A stretch of DNA of 64,000 nt from assembly GCF_025630775.1 (NCBI RefSeq), contig NZ_JAOSZE010000003.1, forward strand, positions 124,001-188,000, read 5' to 3'. The DNA is from Actinoplanes sp. KI2. Lineage in GTDB: Bacteria; Actinomycetota; Actinomycetes; Mycobacteriales; Micromonosporaceae. The notes under the pieces were generated by a model that ran no database searches, was not told the DNA's origin, and worked only from the letters and a program-made list of their open reading frames with translations. Every line of letters begins with the position of its first letter. The first letter of the stretch is position 1. Positions 24,771-33,419 of this stretch are shown here, one piece after another. A program made the translations under genes and the position numbers.

Positions 24771-26357
24771 TCAGCGGGCCGAGAACAGGTGAGTTGCCCG
24801 GCTGGGCCCGTCGGTGAGGGACAGGGCGCGTTCCTCCGCCTCGCGGTCCACGCCGGTCAGCCGGCCGCTGTGCTGGCGTAGGTGCTCGTCCCAGCTGGGC
24901 ACCAGGTACGCCTCGACGAACCGGCCCGGCTCCTCGCCGTCGCGGAACAGGCCCCAGCGCACCGCCCCGGTCCGCAGCCGCCCGAGCCGGACCGGCTCCA
25001 TCGCCGCGACGAAGGCCTCCTCGTTCGCGGCCGCGACCGGGTACGAGACCGTGACCAGGATCGGGCCGTCGTGGTCGGTGGGCTCGAGCACGAGGTGCGG
25101 CTCGGGCCAGAACACGGCCGGATCGCGGTTCATCCCGGCGGTGTCCCGCATCGGCCATCGGCGCAGCGTCAGCACCCCGGCGGCCATCACCGCGGCGGCC
25201 ACCAGATACGCGACGACCAGCCCGACGGCGTCGGAGAGCGCACCCCAGGCAAGGGCGCCCGCGGCCTGCGCCCCGGCGAAGACCATCTGGTAGATGGCCA
25301 GCCCGCGGGCACGTACCCAATTGGGCAGGAACAGCTGCATCGCGGCGTTGATGTTGGAGAGGACCAGCACCCAGGCCAGCCCGGCGGGCAGCAGCGCCAG
25401 CACGGCGACAGCCTCGGAGCGGACCAGCGCGAGGACGACGAAGACCACGGTGAACACGACTCCGGCCACCAGCAGCAGCCGGTTCACCGACCAGCGGGCC
25501 CGCAGCCGCGGCAGCAACAGCGCACCGGCCACCGCACCGGCGCCGACCGCTGCCAGCAGGACGCCGTAACCGCCCGAGCCCAGGCCGAGACGACGGCTCG
25601 CGACCAGGGGGAGGAGAGCCCAGAGCGCGCTGCCGGGCACCAGGAACAGCGCCGCGCGGAGCAGGATGCGGCGAACCACCGGCGAATGCCGCACGTAGCG
25701 TCCACCGGCCCGCACCGCGGCGGTGAAGCGCTCGGGCGCGTCGGCATAGTCGGCGGTCGGGGGCCGCCAGCGCCACAGCACGACCGCGAAGAAGACGAAG
25801 GTCAGTGCGTTCAGAGCGAACACCACGCCGACGCCGCTCCGCGCGATGAGCACACCGGCCACCGCGGGGCCGACGGCGCGGGCGAGGTTCATGCTGACCG
25901 CGCCCAGCGCCGACGCGTTCGCGAGCTGTGAGCGCGGCACCAGGTCCGGAATCAGGGCCTGCCAGGCCGGGGCGGTCAACGCCTGCCCGGCGCCCAGCAC
26001 GAAGGTCAGTGTCAGCAGCAGGGCCGGCGGCATGTGCCCGGCCAGCGTCAGGACGGTGAGCACCGCGCCGACTCCGGCCAGGAAGCATTGGACGCCGATG
26101 AGCAGCTGGCGCCGGTCCAGGGTGTCGGCCAGCGCGCCGGAGGGCAGGGCGAGCAGCACGATCGGCAGCGTGCTGGCGGTCTGCACGACGGCCACCAGCG
26201 TGTCGCTCCCGGAGTGCTCGACCAGCAGCCACTGCGCCCCGACCGTCTGCATCCAGGTGCCGATGTTGCTGGCCAGCAGCGCGAGCCACAGGCTGCGGTA
26301 GGCCGCGATGCGCAGCGGCGCCCAGGCCGAGGGCGGCGCGGTCGCAGAGGCGCTCAC
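24771..26357 (-). CDS. MFS exporter with C-terminal monooxygenase-like (ABM) domain
   Basis: 528 residues from GTG 26357, with no obvious ribosome site, so possibly leaderless. Residues 1-400 contain about twelve membrane segments of the MFS_3 (EntS-like) family, including SGALADTLDRRQLLIG between helices 2 and 3. Residues ~410-510 form a soluble alpha/beta domain (GPILVTVSYPVAAANEEAFV, RWGLFRDGEEPGRFVEAYLV) resembling antibiotic-biosynthesis-monooxygenase (dimeric alpha-beta barrel) domains. This fusion recurs in actinobacterial MFS proteins; the domain may bind substrate. Drug or siderophore export is the likely role. Confidence 0.85.
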   Translation of the reverse strand: MSASATAPPSAWAPLRIAAYRSLWLALLASNIGTWMQTVGAQWLLVEHSGSDTLVAVVQTASTLPIVLLALPSGALADTLDRRQLLIGVQCFLAGVGAVLTVLTLAGHMPPALLLTLTFVLGAGQALTAPAWQALIPDLVPRSQLANASALGAVSMNLARAVGPAVAGVLIARSGVGVVFALNALTFVFFAVVLWRWRPPTADYADAPERFTAAVRAGGRYVRHSPVVRRILLRAALFLVPGSALWALLPLVASRRLGLGSGGYGVLLAAVGAGAVAGALLLPRLRARWSVNRLLLVAGVVFTVVFVVLALVRSEAVAVLALLPAGLAWVLVLSNINAAMQLFLPNWVRARGLAIYQMVFAGAQAAGALAWGALSDAVGLVVAYLVAAAVMAAGVLTLRRWPMRDTAGMNRDPAVFWPEPHLVLEPTDHDGPILVTVSYPVAAANEEAFVAAMEPVRLGRLRTGAVRWGLFRDGEEPGRFVEAYLVPSWDEHLRQHSGRLTGVDREAEERALSLTDGPSRATHLFSAR

Positions 26358-26433
26358 ACCGTACGTCTACCCCATTCCGATCATCAGAACCCGGGAAAGC
26401 GACGGGTTCCGGCCAGGAGCGTGCGGACGCGGT

Positions 26434-27243
26434 CTAGGTCGGCGGTGTGTTCAGGGTGGCCCAGACCAGTTTGCCGGTTCGGGTGGGCAGGGCGCCCCAG
26501 GCGTCGGTCATCCGGTGGACCATGCGCAGGCCGAGGCCGCGATGGGCCGGGTCGCCGGGTTCGCCCGGCAGGTGGACGGGTGGCGGTGGAATGGCGGGGT
26601 TGCGATCGTGCACGGTCAGGTGCAGTCCTCGCGGGCGGCGGGTGACGGCCACGTCGATGCGGGAACCGGCGTGATCGATGGCGTTGGTGACCAATTCGGC
26701 CAGCACCGCGGTGCCGGGTCGTACCAGCCCGGGCAGGTTCCAGCCGGCGCAGGCACGGTCGATGACGGCGGTGACTTCGGTCAGGGCGTCGGCATCGGGG
26801 TCCAGGCGGAGGATCAGCCGCTCGGGGTGGGCGGTCGAGGCGATCAATGCCGCGCGGCCCTCGGGCACGGTGGCGTACAGCGGCAGGAACCAGCGCGCGC
26901 CGCGCCGGCGCAGGATGGCGGCCAGCGGCGCGGCGGTCGGCAGGCACACCACGACGGGCACGCACGGGCGGCGCTGCTCGCCCCAGGACCGCGCGGCTCG
27001 CCACAAGCCGGCGCTGGCGCCCTGCGGGTCGCCGAGGTCGTAGAGGTCCACGATCATCCCGGATGGCTGGTCGGCGAGGCACTTACTCAGGGCATCGACA
27101 ACTGCCGCGTTCAGGTCGGCATCCCAGCGGCCATGGACGGCGATCTCGGTGATCGCGGTGTCGAAATCGGTGACCACGGCGACCGTCTGTCCGGTCGGTC
27201 CGCCCCCGGGGGTCAGCAGGAACGGTGACTCGTCGCGCCGCAT
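26434..27243 (-). CDS. STAS-HATPase fusion regulator (anti-sigma antagonist plus anti-sigma kinase type)
   Basis: 269 residues from ATG 27243 with a strong GGGGAGGAA site. The N-terminal ~120 residues (TAITEIAVHGRWDADLNAAV, GMIVDLYDLGDPQGASAGLW) look like a STAS domain. The C-terminal ~120 residues form a GHKL ATPase of the RsbW/SpoIIAB type: LAELVTNAIDHAG (N box), HDRNPAIPP and HRGLGLRMVHRM (G2). These two modules normally belong to separate partners in sigma-factor partner switching. As a single chain it may regulate itself or an unlinked sigma factor. It stands alone. Confidence 0.82.
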   Translation of the reverse strand: MRRDESPFLLTPGGGPTGQTVAVVTDFDTAITEIAVHGRWDADLNAAVVDALSKCLADQPSGMIVDLYDLGDPQGASAGLWRAARSWGEQRRPCVPVVVCLPTAAPLAAILRRRGARWFLPLYATVPEGRAALIASTAHPERLILRLDPDADALTEVTAVIDRACAGWNLPGLVRPGTAVLAELVTNAIDHAGSRIDVAVTRRPRGLHLTVHDRNPAIPPPPVHLPGEPGDPAHRGLGLRMVHRMTDAWGALPTRTGKLVWATLNTPPT

Positions 27244-27434
27244 GATTCCTCCCCAAGCACGACAGCTTCCGACAACAGCCCCCGTTCCTCCGCCCGGATG
27301 CCCTCGCTGCGGCCGTTCAACCGTCGGACGGGGGTGTCGGCGAAACGTGCCAATCCGGCCCTTCGGGTGATGGCGGGTTTGGTGTGCTTGCCGCAGGGCA
27401 ACCAACAGCGCGTTGGCCTACGGAGGTGGACACA

Positions 27435-27866
27435 GTGACGGCGCAGACATCCCCCAACTCGGGCGCGGAACGCTCGACGAATACCGCCGATCTGGTCAGT
27501 CAGGCGGCCTCGCAGATCTCGACTCTGGTGCGCGACGAGTTGGCGCTGGCGAAGCGCGAACTGGCGGAGAAGGGCAAGCGTGCCGGCCTGGGCGGCGGAT
27601 TGTTGGGCGGTGCCGCGGTGCTCGGCCTGTACGGGCTCGGCCTGCTGCTGGTGCTGGCCGTCGTGCTGCTCGACCTGGCCTGGCCGCTGTGGCTGGCGGT
27701 GCTGGTCGTGATGGTCGTCGTGTTCGCCGCGGCCGCGGTAGCGGCCCTGCTCGGCCGGCGGCGCCTCGAGGAGGCGACCCCGCCGGTTCCCACTGACGCC
27801 ATCGCGGGCGTCGAGGCCGACCTGGCAACCGTCAAGACCGCAGCTCGACGAGGACGGCACGCATGA
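27435..27866 (+). CDS. Actino_Holin_X-type (putative holin superfamily) membrane protein
   Basis: 143 residues from GTG 27435 with GGAGG eight bases upstream. An amphipathic segment TADLVSQAASQISTLVRDEL is followed by LALAKRELAEKGKRAG and two membrane helices (about 60-80 and 88-110). This matches the actinobacterial phage-holin-like family, in practice chromosomal membrane-stress proteins. It overlaps the DUF3618 gene by four bases. Confidence 0.88.
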   Translation: MTAQTSPNSGAERSTNTADLVSQAASQISTLVRDELALAKRELAEKGKRAGLGGGLLGGAAVLGLYGLGLLLVLAVVLLDLAWPLWLAVLVVMVVVFAAAAVAALLGRRRLEEATPPVPTDAIAGVEADLATVKTAARRGRHA

Positions 27867-28306
27867 GCAACCCGGCAGCATCCCCACCGCCCGACCAGGA
27901 ACAACTGCGAGCGGAGATCGAGCGCACCCGCGCCGACCTCGGCGAGACCGTGCAACAGCTGGCCGCCAAGACCGACGTGAAGGCGCGCGCGAAGCAGACC
28001 GCCGCCGACCTGTCCGGTCGGGCCAAGCAGACCGCCGCCGACCTGTCCGGTCGGGCCAAGCAGACCGCCGCCGACCTGCCCGGTCGAGCCAAGCAGACCG
28101 CGGCGGAGGTCAGCGCGAAGGCCACTGACGCCGCCGGCACCGCGTTGGACGCGGCGAAGGCCCAGGCGGCCTCGGTCGAGGGCAGGGTCGCCGAGGTTCG
28201 TCAGGACCCGGCTCGCCGGCGCCTGCTGAACGTGGTCGCGCTCGTGGCCGCGGCGGTGGCGATCAGCGCGCTGGCAGCGGTCGTGATCCGCCGACGGCAG
28301 GCATGA
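27863..28306 (+). CDS. DUF3618 membrane protein with 11-residue amphipathic repeats
   Basis: 147 residues. LRAEIERTRADLGETVQQLA followed by AKTDVKARA is the DUF3618 signature. Then comes an exact-to-near repeat of RAKQTAADLSG (four copies), and a C-terminal membrane helix (VVALVAAAVAISALAAVVI) with a basic end. Eleven-residue periodicity resembles LEA-type or apolipoprotein amphipathic helices that bind membranes. It sits between the holin-like and YtxH-like genes in one operon. Confidence 0.88.
   Translation: MSNPAASPPPDQEQLRAEIERTRADLGETVQQLAAKTDVKARAKQTAADLSGRAKQTAADLSGRAKQTAADLPGRAKQTAAEVSAKATDAAGTALDAAKAQAASVEGRVAEVRQDPARRRLLNVVALVAAAVAISALAAVVIRRRQA
27986..28117 (+). repeat. 33-bp coding tandem repeat in the DUF3618 gene
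   Basis: Four units of 33 bases encode RAKQTAADLSG; units 1 and 2 are nearly identical, unit 3 has Pro for Ser and unit 4 drifts. In-frame expansion lengthens the amphipathic helix. Confidence 0.9.
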
Positions 28307-28332
28307 CCCGACTACAACGAGGAGACACCATC

Positions 28333-28647
28333 GTGAAGATCGTCAAGCTGGCCGCCGGGTTCGCCGTCGGTTACGTGCTCGGCAGCCGCGCGGGTCGCGA
28401 CGCCTACGAGCGGATCGCCGCGAACGCCCGGCAGCTGCGTGCACATCCCGCCGTCCGGCAGTCGCAGGAGAAGGGCAAAGCCCTGCTGGCCGGCGGCGCC
28501 GAGGCGGCGACCGCGAAGCTGCACCGGGCGGCCGCCGACTCCGAGCCCGAATCCGGCACGACGGCCACCCGAAAGGCCCGCCCGGCGCCGAAGAAGCCCG
28601 AGGTGGCCGCGCCGGTGGAACCTGCCGTGGGACAGCCGCTGGGCTGA
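28333..28647 (+). CDS. YtxH-like small membrane protein
   Basis: 104 residues if GTG 28333 is used (GGAG upstream, KIVKLAAGFAVGYVLGSRAG as start); ATG 28303, overlapping the DUF3618 stop, would add ten residues. The short hydrophobic start with GYVLGSRAGRDAYE and the basic, Ala-rich tail are typical of YtxH-like general-stress proteins. It is the last gene of the three-gene operon and is followed by a long perfect hairpin. Confidence 0.75.
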   Translation: MKIVKLAAGFAVGYVLGSRAGRDAYERIAANARQLRAHPAVRQSQEKGKALLAGGAEAATAKLHRAAADSEPESGTTATRKARPAPKKPEVAAPVEPAVGQPLG

Positions 28648-28657
28648 CCCGCGCCGG

Positions 28658-28700
28658 GCCGAGCGGACGTGCAGATTTGCGGCCTGCACGTCCGCTCGGC
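28658..28700. terminator. 17-bp perfect hairpin after the membrane-stress operon
   Basis: Arms at 28658-28674 (GCCGAGCGGACGTGCAG) and 28684-28700 are exactly complementary with a 9-base loop. There is no T-run, as common for actinobacterial terminators. It lies ten bases after the YtxH-like stop. Confidence 0.8.
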
Positions 28701-28758
28701 GTCAGTCGGGTGATGGTCGGCGGGTGTATCCGGGCTGATTGGTGGTACTCGCCCGGGT

Positions 28759-29775
28759 ATGGACCAGGACAGGACACCTGCGCTCCAGGCCATCGGCGAC
28801 GTTCCGCCGCTGCCGGCGCATTTGCAGGTCGAGGTGACCTCGGCGTGCAACCTGCGATGCACCATGTGCCTGGTCCGCTATCGGCCACCGATCAACAAGC
28901 TGGCCGGGGCGATGCGCCCCGAGCTGTTCCACCGTCTGGTGGACGAGGTCCCGGTGCGCCGGCTGACGCTGCAGGGCCTCGGCGAGCCGCTGCTCTCGCC
29001 GTACCTCCTGGAAATGATCACGACCGCGGTCGGGCGCGGTATCAAGGTCGGGTTCAACTCGAACGCCACCCTGCTCACCCGCGCCCGTGCCGAGCAGATG
29101 GTCGCCGCCGGACTGGACTGGCTGCACGTATCGGTCGATGGCGCGACCCCGGCGGTCTACGAGGCGATCCGCGAAGGCGCGCACTTCGATGCGGTGATCG
29201 GCAACCTGGCCGGGCTGGTCCAGGCCAAACGCGAGGCCGGCAGCGCGACCCCGTGGATCCGGGTGGTGTTCGTGGCGATGCGCGACAACGTCGCCGACCT
29301 GCCCGCCCTGACCCGGCTGCTGGCCCGGGTCGGCGTGAACGAGCTGCGGGTGCAGAACCTGTCGCACGACTTCGCCGACACCGACCCGGCCGGCTCCTAC
29401 CAGCAGATCCGGGATTTCACCGCCGGCCAGGCGCTCTGGACCGACCAGGACACCGCCCACGCGCACCGGATGTTCACCGAAGCGGCCCGCGTCGCCGCCG
29501 GCAGCGGCCTGACCCTGCGCCTGCCGTCGCTGACCGATCAGGGCGGCGGCAACTGCACCTGGCCGTGGGACGCGGCGTACGTGACCAGCACCGGCCTGGT
29601 GCAGCCGTGCTGCATGGTGATGGGTGACGACCGCGCCGTGCTCGGCGACCTGAGCCGGCAGAGCTTCACCGACATCTGGCGGGGGCGCCCCTATGCGGAG
29701 TTCCGGCAGCGCCTGGACAGCGCGGAACCGCCCGAGGTGTGCCGCGGCTGCGCCCTGTACCGCCACACCTTCTAG
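28759..29775 (+). CDS. Radical SAM/SPASM-domain protein
   Basis: 338 residues. The radical SAM cluster motif CNLRCTMC gives Cys30, Cys34 and Cys37, followed by LTLQGLGEPLLSPYL (the GGE-like SAM region) and NSNATLL. The C-terminal part has extra cysteines: CTWPW, CCMVMGD and CRGCALYRHTF, as in SPASM domains that hold auxiliary iron-sulfur clusters. Relatives modify peptides or proteins, or act as MoaA-like enzymes. No precursor peptide gene is apparent next to it, so the substrate is unknown. Confidence 0.9.
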   Translation: MDQDRTPALQAIGDVPPLPAHLQVEVTSACNLRCTMCLVRYRPPINKLAGAMRPELFHRLVDEVPVRRLTLQGLGEPLLSPYLLEMITTAVGRGIKVGFNSNATLLTRARAEQMVAAGLDWLHVSVDGATPAVYEAIREGAHFDAVIGNLAGLVQAKREAGSATPWIRVVFVAMRDNVADLPALTRLLARVGVNELRVQNLSHDFADTDPAGSYQQIRDFTAGQALWTDQDTAHAHRMFTEAARVAAGSGLTLRLPSLTDQGGGNCTWPWDAAYVTSTGLVQPCCMVMGDDRAVLGDLSRQSFTDIWRGRPYAEFRQRLDSAEPPEVCRGCALYRHTF

Positions 29776-29948
29776 GTGACGGGCGTTGAGACTCCCGCAA
29801 AAGTGCCAGACCTCGGCGTGCGTCTCCGATCGCCGGGCCGGCCGCCCTAGCGTCGGAGACCGGGCAGGAGACGCCCAGGCGTCGATCTGTCGTCGCCGGT
29901 CGGTTGATCGGCTAGGGTGGCTCGGCGCCGCCGGACCTAAGGAGCCCT

Positions 29949-31115
29949 GTGCCGAGTCAACCTCGCGCCTACCAGTCCCGGACCAAGCGCCGCAGGTCGC
30001 CGCTCTGGGCGCGGGTCGCGCTCGTGCTGGGCGCCGTTCTGGTGGTGGTGAGCGGGAGCACGCTGGCGTTGGTCAGCGCCGCGGAGAGCAAGGTCAACGC
30101 CGCGATCCCCGACCACCAGCTCGCCGGGGTCACGGTGAAGCACGCCGAGATCAAGGGTGCCAAGAACATCCTGCTGGCCAGCCTGGACACCCGGCCCAGC
30201 TGGTCCAAGACGCACCTGGCGAGCCACACCGACTCGATCATCATCCTGCACATCGCCGCCGACCATCAGCAGGCGTACATGCTGTCGGTCCCGCGCGACA
30301 CGCTGGTGGACATCCCCGCCTACAACAACGGCAAGTACAACAACCACGAGCACCACGACAAGATCAACGCGGCGTTCGCGTTCGGCAGCCTCGGACTCGA
30401 CGGCGACGAGGCCATCACGCACGGCATGACCCTGCTGACCAAGACGATCCAGCAGGAGTTCGGCATCACTCCCGACGCGGAGGCGGTCGTCAACTACTCC
30501 GGCTTCACCGACATCATGAAGATCCTCGGGAAGGTCTGCATGAACGTCGACGAGAACGTCACGTCGATCCACATCGGTCACGACGCGAACGGCAAGCAGG
30601 CCGTGCCGTACATAACCGACGGCGCCGGCATCATCAAGCACAAGGTGCCGGGCGTGACCCCGAACAAGTACAAGATGGGCAACCACTGCTTCACCCCGGC
30701 CGAGGCGCTCGACTACGCCCGCCAGCGCGACCTGCTCTCCAAGAACGACGGCGACTACGGTCGCCAGCGCCACCAGCAACAACTACTCAGGGCGATCATG
30801 AAGACCGCCGTCAGCCAGGGCCTGGACTCTCCGGCCAAGCTGCCCGGGCTGCTCACCGCGATCGGCAAGGCGACGACCGTCTTCCTGCAGGGCATCTCGC
30901 TGGAGGACTGGGCCTTCGGCATGAAGGGCATCAACCCTGACAACATCATCACGCTGAAGACCAACAACGGTCAGTTCGTCAACGCCAAGGCCCCGCCCGG
31001 GGTCGGTTCGGCGCAAGGCCTCAGCGCGGACAGCCGCCAGATGTTCCGGGACGCCAAGAACGATACGATGGCCGCCTTCGTCGCCGCCCACCCCAGCTGG
31101 ATCGCCAAGAACTGA
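29949..31115 (+). CDS. LytR-CpsA-Psr (LCP) family phosphotransferase
   Basis: 388 residues from GTG 29949 with AAGGAG six bases upstream. Basic N-terminus, one membrane segment (about 22-45), then an extracellular LCP domain with SLDTRPSW, HTDSIIILHI, YMLSVPRDTLVDIP (the Arg/Asp pyrophosphate site), NAAFAFG and ALDYARQRDLL. LCP enzymes attach teichoic acid, arabinogalactan or other glycans to peptidoglycan. It is monocistronic. Confidence 0.93.
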   Translation: MPSQPRAYQSRTKRRRSPLWARVALVLGAVLVVVSGSTLALVSAAESKVNAAIPDHQLAGVTVKHAEIKGAKNILLASLDTRPSWSKTHLASHTDSIIILHIAADHQQAYMLSVPRDTLVDIPAYNNGKYNNHEHHDKINAAFAFGSLGLDGDEAITHGMTLLTKTIQQEFGITPDAEAVVNYSGFTDIMKILGKVCMNVDENVTSIHIGHDANGKQAVPYITDGAGIIKHKVPGVTPNKYKMGNHCFTPAEALDYARQRDLLSKNDGDYGRQRHQQQLLRAIMKTAVSQGLDSPAKLPGLLTAIGKATTVFLQGISLEDWAFGMKGINPDNIITLKTNNGQFVNAKAPPGVGSAQGLSADSRQMFRDAKNDTMAAFVAAHPSWIAKN

Positions 31116-31192
31116 GCCGCCTGACCCGCGCCTCCCGGAGGCCGGTCCATGCATCTGCGCGGCCCAATCTCTGCCTCGCGGCCGAGCCGCCG

Positions 31193-32044
31193 TCAGGCGC
31201 CCAGCGCGCGCCAGCCGGCATAGTCGTGTATCGCGATGCCGTTGAACGCGGGAGAATTGCGGGTTGCCGCATCGACCGCGGCCAGGGCGTCACCCAGCGC
31301 CGTGGCGCCTTCCTCGGCGAAGGTGCAGTACGGGCAGTCCGCCAGCGGGCGGGTCTCGGCCCCGAGCCGGACCCGCTTGCCGGCGGTGGCGCCGCGGGCC
31401 AGCCAGTCGCGGCTGACCTCGTAGATCGAGTTGGGGCCGGTGCCGGTGTCCCGGTAGCTCATCACCGTGACCGACGAGGCCCGGCGCAGGGTTTCGGTGG
31501 CCAGGTTCTTGCCGGAGACCGTGATGGTGCCGTACCAGAAGGGGACGTCGGCCTCGACCGCCAGCGTGCCGGCGTCGCGTAGCCGTTGCAGCAAGGTCAG
31601 GTATGCGGTGGCGGTGGCGGCGCGGTTGCTGTTCCAGGCCGGCAGCAGGTATGGCTCGACGTCGACGTGCAGCCCGCTGAACAGGCCGGTGGCGGTGACC
31701 GCCTTCGCCCAGGCGAGGGCGGTGGCGTGGTCGGTGGTCCACGTTTCGTCGCCGCCGAGGGCGGTCAGTTTGATGCCGGCCAGGTCCGCCTGCCGTTTCA
31801 GCTCCTGCAGGCGGGGCAGCGAACCGTCGGTGGCGAGCGTGGCGTCGACGTACGCGAAGATCTCGGACACGTGGTGACTCGTGGCCCAGGACACCACGGT
31901 CGCGGGGTCTGCCGGGTCCCACAGCCACATCGCGCGGGTGTCTGCCGGGGCGGGTGCCGTCCCGGCGACCGCGCCGGCCCCGGAAGCGATCAGGAACGCG
32001 GCGGCGAGCATTGACACAAGCCACATTCGGGTGGTTCGGCGCAC
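31193..32044 (-). CDS. Secreted TIM-barrel (glycosidase-like) hypothetical protein
   Basis: 283 residues from GTG 32044, which has GAGGAGG seven bases upstream. A signal peptide (RRTTR, then MWLVSMLAAAFLIASGAGAV) ends near residue 35. The mature part alternates beta strands and helices: MWLWDPADPATVVSWA, IFAYVDATLATD, GLHVDVEPYLLPAW and VTVMSYRDT. The DVE motif and MSYRD strand are reminiscent of GH18-like or related hydrolase barrels, but no family is certain. The right neighbour is the att-like repeat of the island. Confidence 0.7.
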   Translation of the reverse strand: MRRTTRMWLVSMLAAAFLIASGAGAVAGTAPAPADTRAMWLWDPADPATVVSWATSHHVSEIFAYVDATLATDGSLPRLQELKRQADLAGIKLTALGGDETWTTDHATALAWAKAVTATGLFSGLHVDVEPYLLPAWNSNRAATATAYLTLLQRLRDAGTLAVEADVPFWYGTITVSGKNLATETLRRASSVTVMSYRDTGTGPNSIYEVSRDWLARGATAGKRVRLGAETRPLADCPYCTFAEEGATALGDALAAVDAATRNSPAFNGIAIHDYAGWRALGA

Positions 32045-32164
32045 CGGGCCGCCTCCTCGTCTCGGGTGCCCGGCGTTCGCGTGGCCGTGCAGGGCGAGAA
32101 TCGGCAACCGCCCGGCGCTTCTGAGGTTATGGACACAGGTCGTCGCGGCGTGGCGGCCCCACAA

Positions 32165-32259
32165 AGATCAAGACCGTATAGCCTGATGACTATACGGCCT
32201 GGTGATGCATGGTGCGCCGGGTAGGACTCGAACCTACAACCCGCGGATTGAGAGTCCGC
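32165..32259. repeat. Left att-like direct repeat (tRNA-Lys 3' fragment and terminator)
   Basis: Bases 32165-32259 match 44472-44566 with about six mismatches. The segment includes a terminator-like hairpin (32171-32200) and a minus-strand tRNA 3' fragment with CCA (32210-32259) that ends in the anticodon stem. No D arm or matching 5' acceptor strand follows, so it is not a tRNA gene. Confidence 0.85.
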
Positions 32260-32320
32260 GATCTTGAGCGTCGCGGGCTCTCGCGGCGTACCGCCCCAGG
32301 ACCCCGCCGGAGTCCTTTCC

Positions 32321-32785
32321 CTACGACAGGCAGACCCAGCTGGTGGTCACCGTGAAGGCGGTGGTGGTCGCGCGCAGGCGGACCGGGCCGTGAGGGGCGG
32401 GGCCCAGCGTGAAGTAACCGACCGGGTCGATCTCGGTGCGGTCGTAGTCGCCCGTGGCGGTGCCCGCGGTCACCCGGCCGGCGGAAGGCGGGGAAAGCTG
32501 GCCGGCGATGCCCTCCTCGGTGACCTCGATCTCCACCACCACCTCGCCGTGGCGGAAGGTGAGCAGGCGCGCCGACGCCGTGGAGCGCAGCGGGCCGGCC
32601 GGGGCCGGGTCGCAGGCGGAGTCGAAGACCAGCTCGGCGACGGCCAGTTCGTCGTCGATGGTGCGCCACGCGAACGCCGCGCGGGCGGCGCTCAGGTGGT
32701 CCGCCGGGACCTGCCCGGCCTCGTCCAGGGCTCCGCGCAGCTCGCCGAGCAGCTCGCCGTCATCGGCCGGCGGCCACCGTGTCAT
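32321..32785 (-). CDS. Small cytoplasmic protein at the end of the subtilase/sigma operon
   Basis: 154 residues from ATG 32785, with GGGAGG eight bases upstream; this start lies inside the sigma-factor gene, so the two overlap by 26 bases. No signal peptide or membrane segment. It begins with an acidic helical part (DDGELLGELRGALDEAGQVP) and continues as beta-rich segments (ARLLTFRHGEVVVEIEVTEE, VRLRATTTAFTVTTSWVCL). I do not recognise the family. Position suggests a regulator of the sigma factor or a substrate of a protease of the cluster, which is inference. Confidence 0.75.
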   Translation of the reverse strand: MTRWPPADDGELLGELRGALDEAGQVPADHLSAARAAFAWRTIDDELAVAELVFDSACDPAPAGPLRSTASARLLTFRHGEVVVEIEVTEEGIAGQLSPPSAGRVTAGTATGDYDRTEIDPVGYFTLGPAPHGPVRLRATTTAFTVTTSWVCLS

Positions 32786-33419
32786 CGCGGTCACCTCCCT
32801 TTCGCGTGCTCCTCGGGCCGGTCAGGCCGGGGCGCTCCCGGGTGGCCGCGGTGCCGCCGTCGACCAGCGCGGCCAGTGCGGGGCAGTCGCGGAGCTTGCG
32901 CAGGCACCGGCCGTGGGTGGGGCCGACGCTGCCGAGCGGCATGCCGAGCCGTTCGCTGATCTCACGGTGGCTGGCCGGTGGATCGGCCAGGGCCATCGCC
33001 AGCAGCTGCCGGCAGCGCGGCGGCAGCAGCGCGAACGCCGCCCGCAGCGTATCGCGCCGTTCGACGCGCAGGATGTGGTCGTCGAGGCTGCCCGCGTCGG
33101 CACGCGGGGCGGCGGCCTCGGCGTACAGGTCGAAGGTGGACACCGGGCGGCTCATCCGGACCACCCGGTAGCACTCCCGGCGGGTGGTGGTGGCCAACCA
33201 GCCGGCCAGCGCGGCCGGTTCCCGGATCGTGCCGAGGTGTTCGACGAGCCGCAGCCAGACGGTCTGGTTGACGTCGGCCGCGTCGGCCCGGTCGAGCCGG
33301 TGTGCCCTGATCACCGAGGCGACCAGCGGCGCGTAGCGTTCGACCAGGCCGTGCCAGGCCTGCTCGTCCCCGGCGGCAGCGGCCGCCAGCAGCGGCCCGG
33401 GCTCCGCTGCCGCGCTCAC
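32760..33419 (-). CDS. ECF-like RNA polymerase sigma factor
   Basis: 219 residues from GTG 33419, which overlaps the subtilase stop (GTGA). Sigma region 2 spans ~17-88 (AWHGLVERYAPLVASVIRAH, DVNQTVWLRLVEHL) and region 4 ~122-178 (LRAAFALLPPRCRQLLAMAL, REISERLGMPLGSVGPTHGR). A ~40-residue basic tail follows. No classical anti-sigma gene is adjacent; the overlapping small protein or the subtilase may fill that role. It probably directs transcription of this cluster. Confidence 0.9.
   Translation of the reverse strand: MSAAAEPGPLLAAAAAGDEQAWHGLVERYAPLVASVIRAHRLDRADAADVNQTVWLRLVEHLGTIREPAALAGWLATTTRRECYRVVRMSRPVSTFDLYAEAAAPRADAGSLDDHILRVERRDTLRAAFALLPPRCRQLLAMALADPPASHREISERLGMPLGSVGPTHGRCLRKLRDCPALAALVDGGTAATRERPGLTGPRSTRKGGDRDDTVAAGR

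Noticed and set aside
27435..28647. Prophage lysis cassette suggested by the holin-like gene
   Set aside because: No endolysin or phage structural genes; the holin-like family is chromosomal in actinobacteria.
32210..32259. A second tRNA gene (apparent CUC anticodon)
   Set aside because: Only the 3' half is present; no D arm or 5' acceptor strand follows, so it is an att-like fragment.
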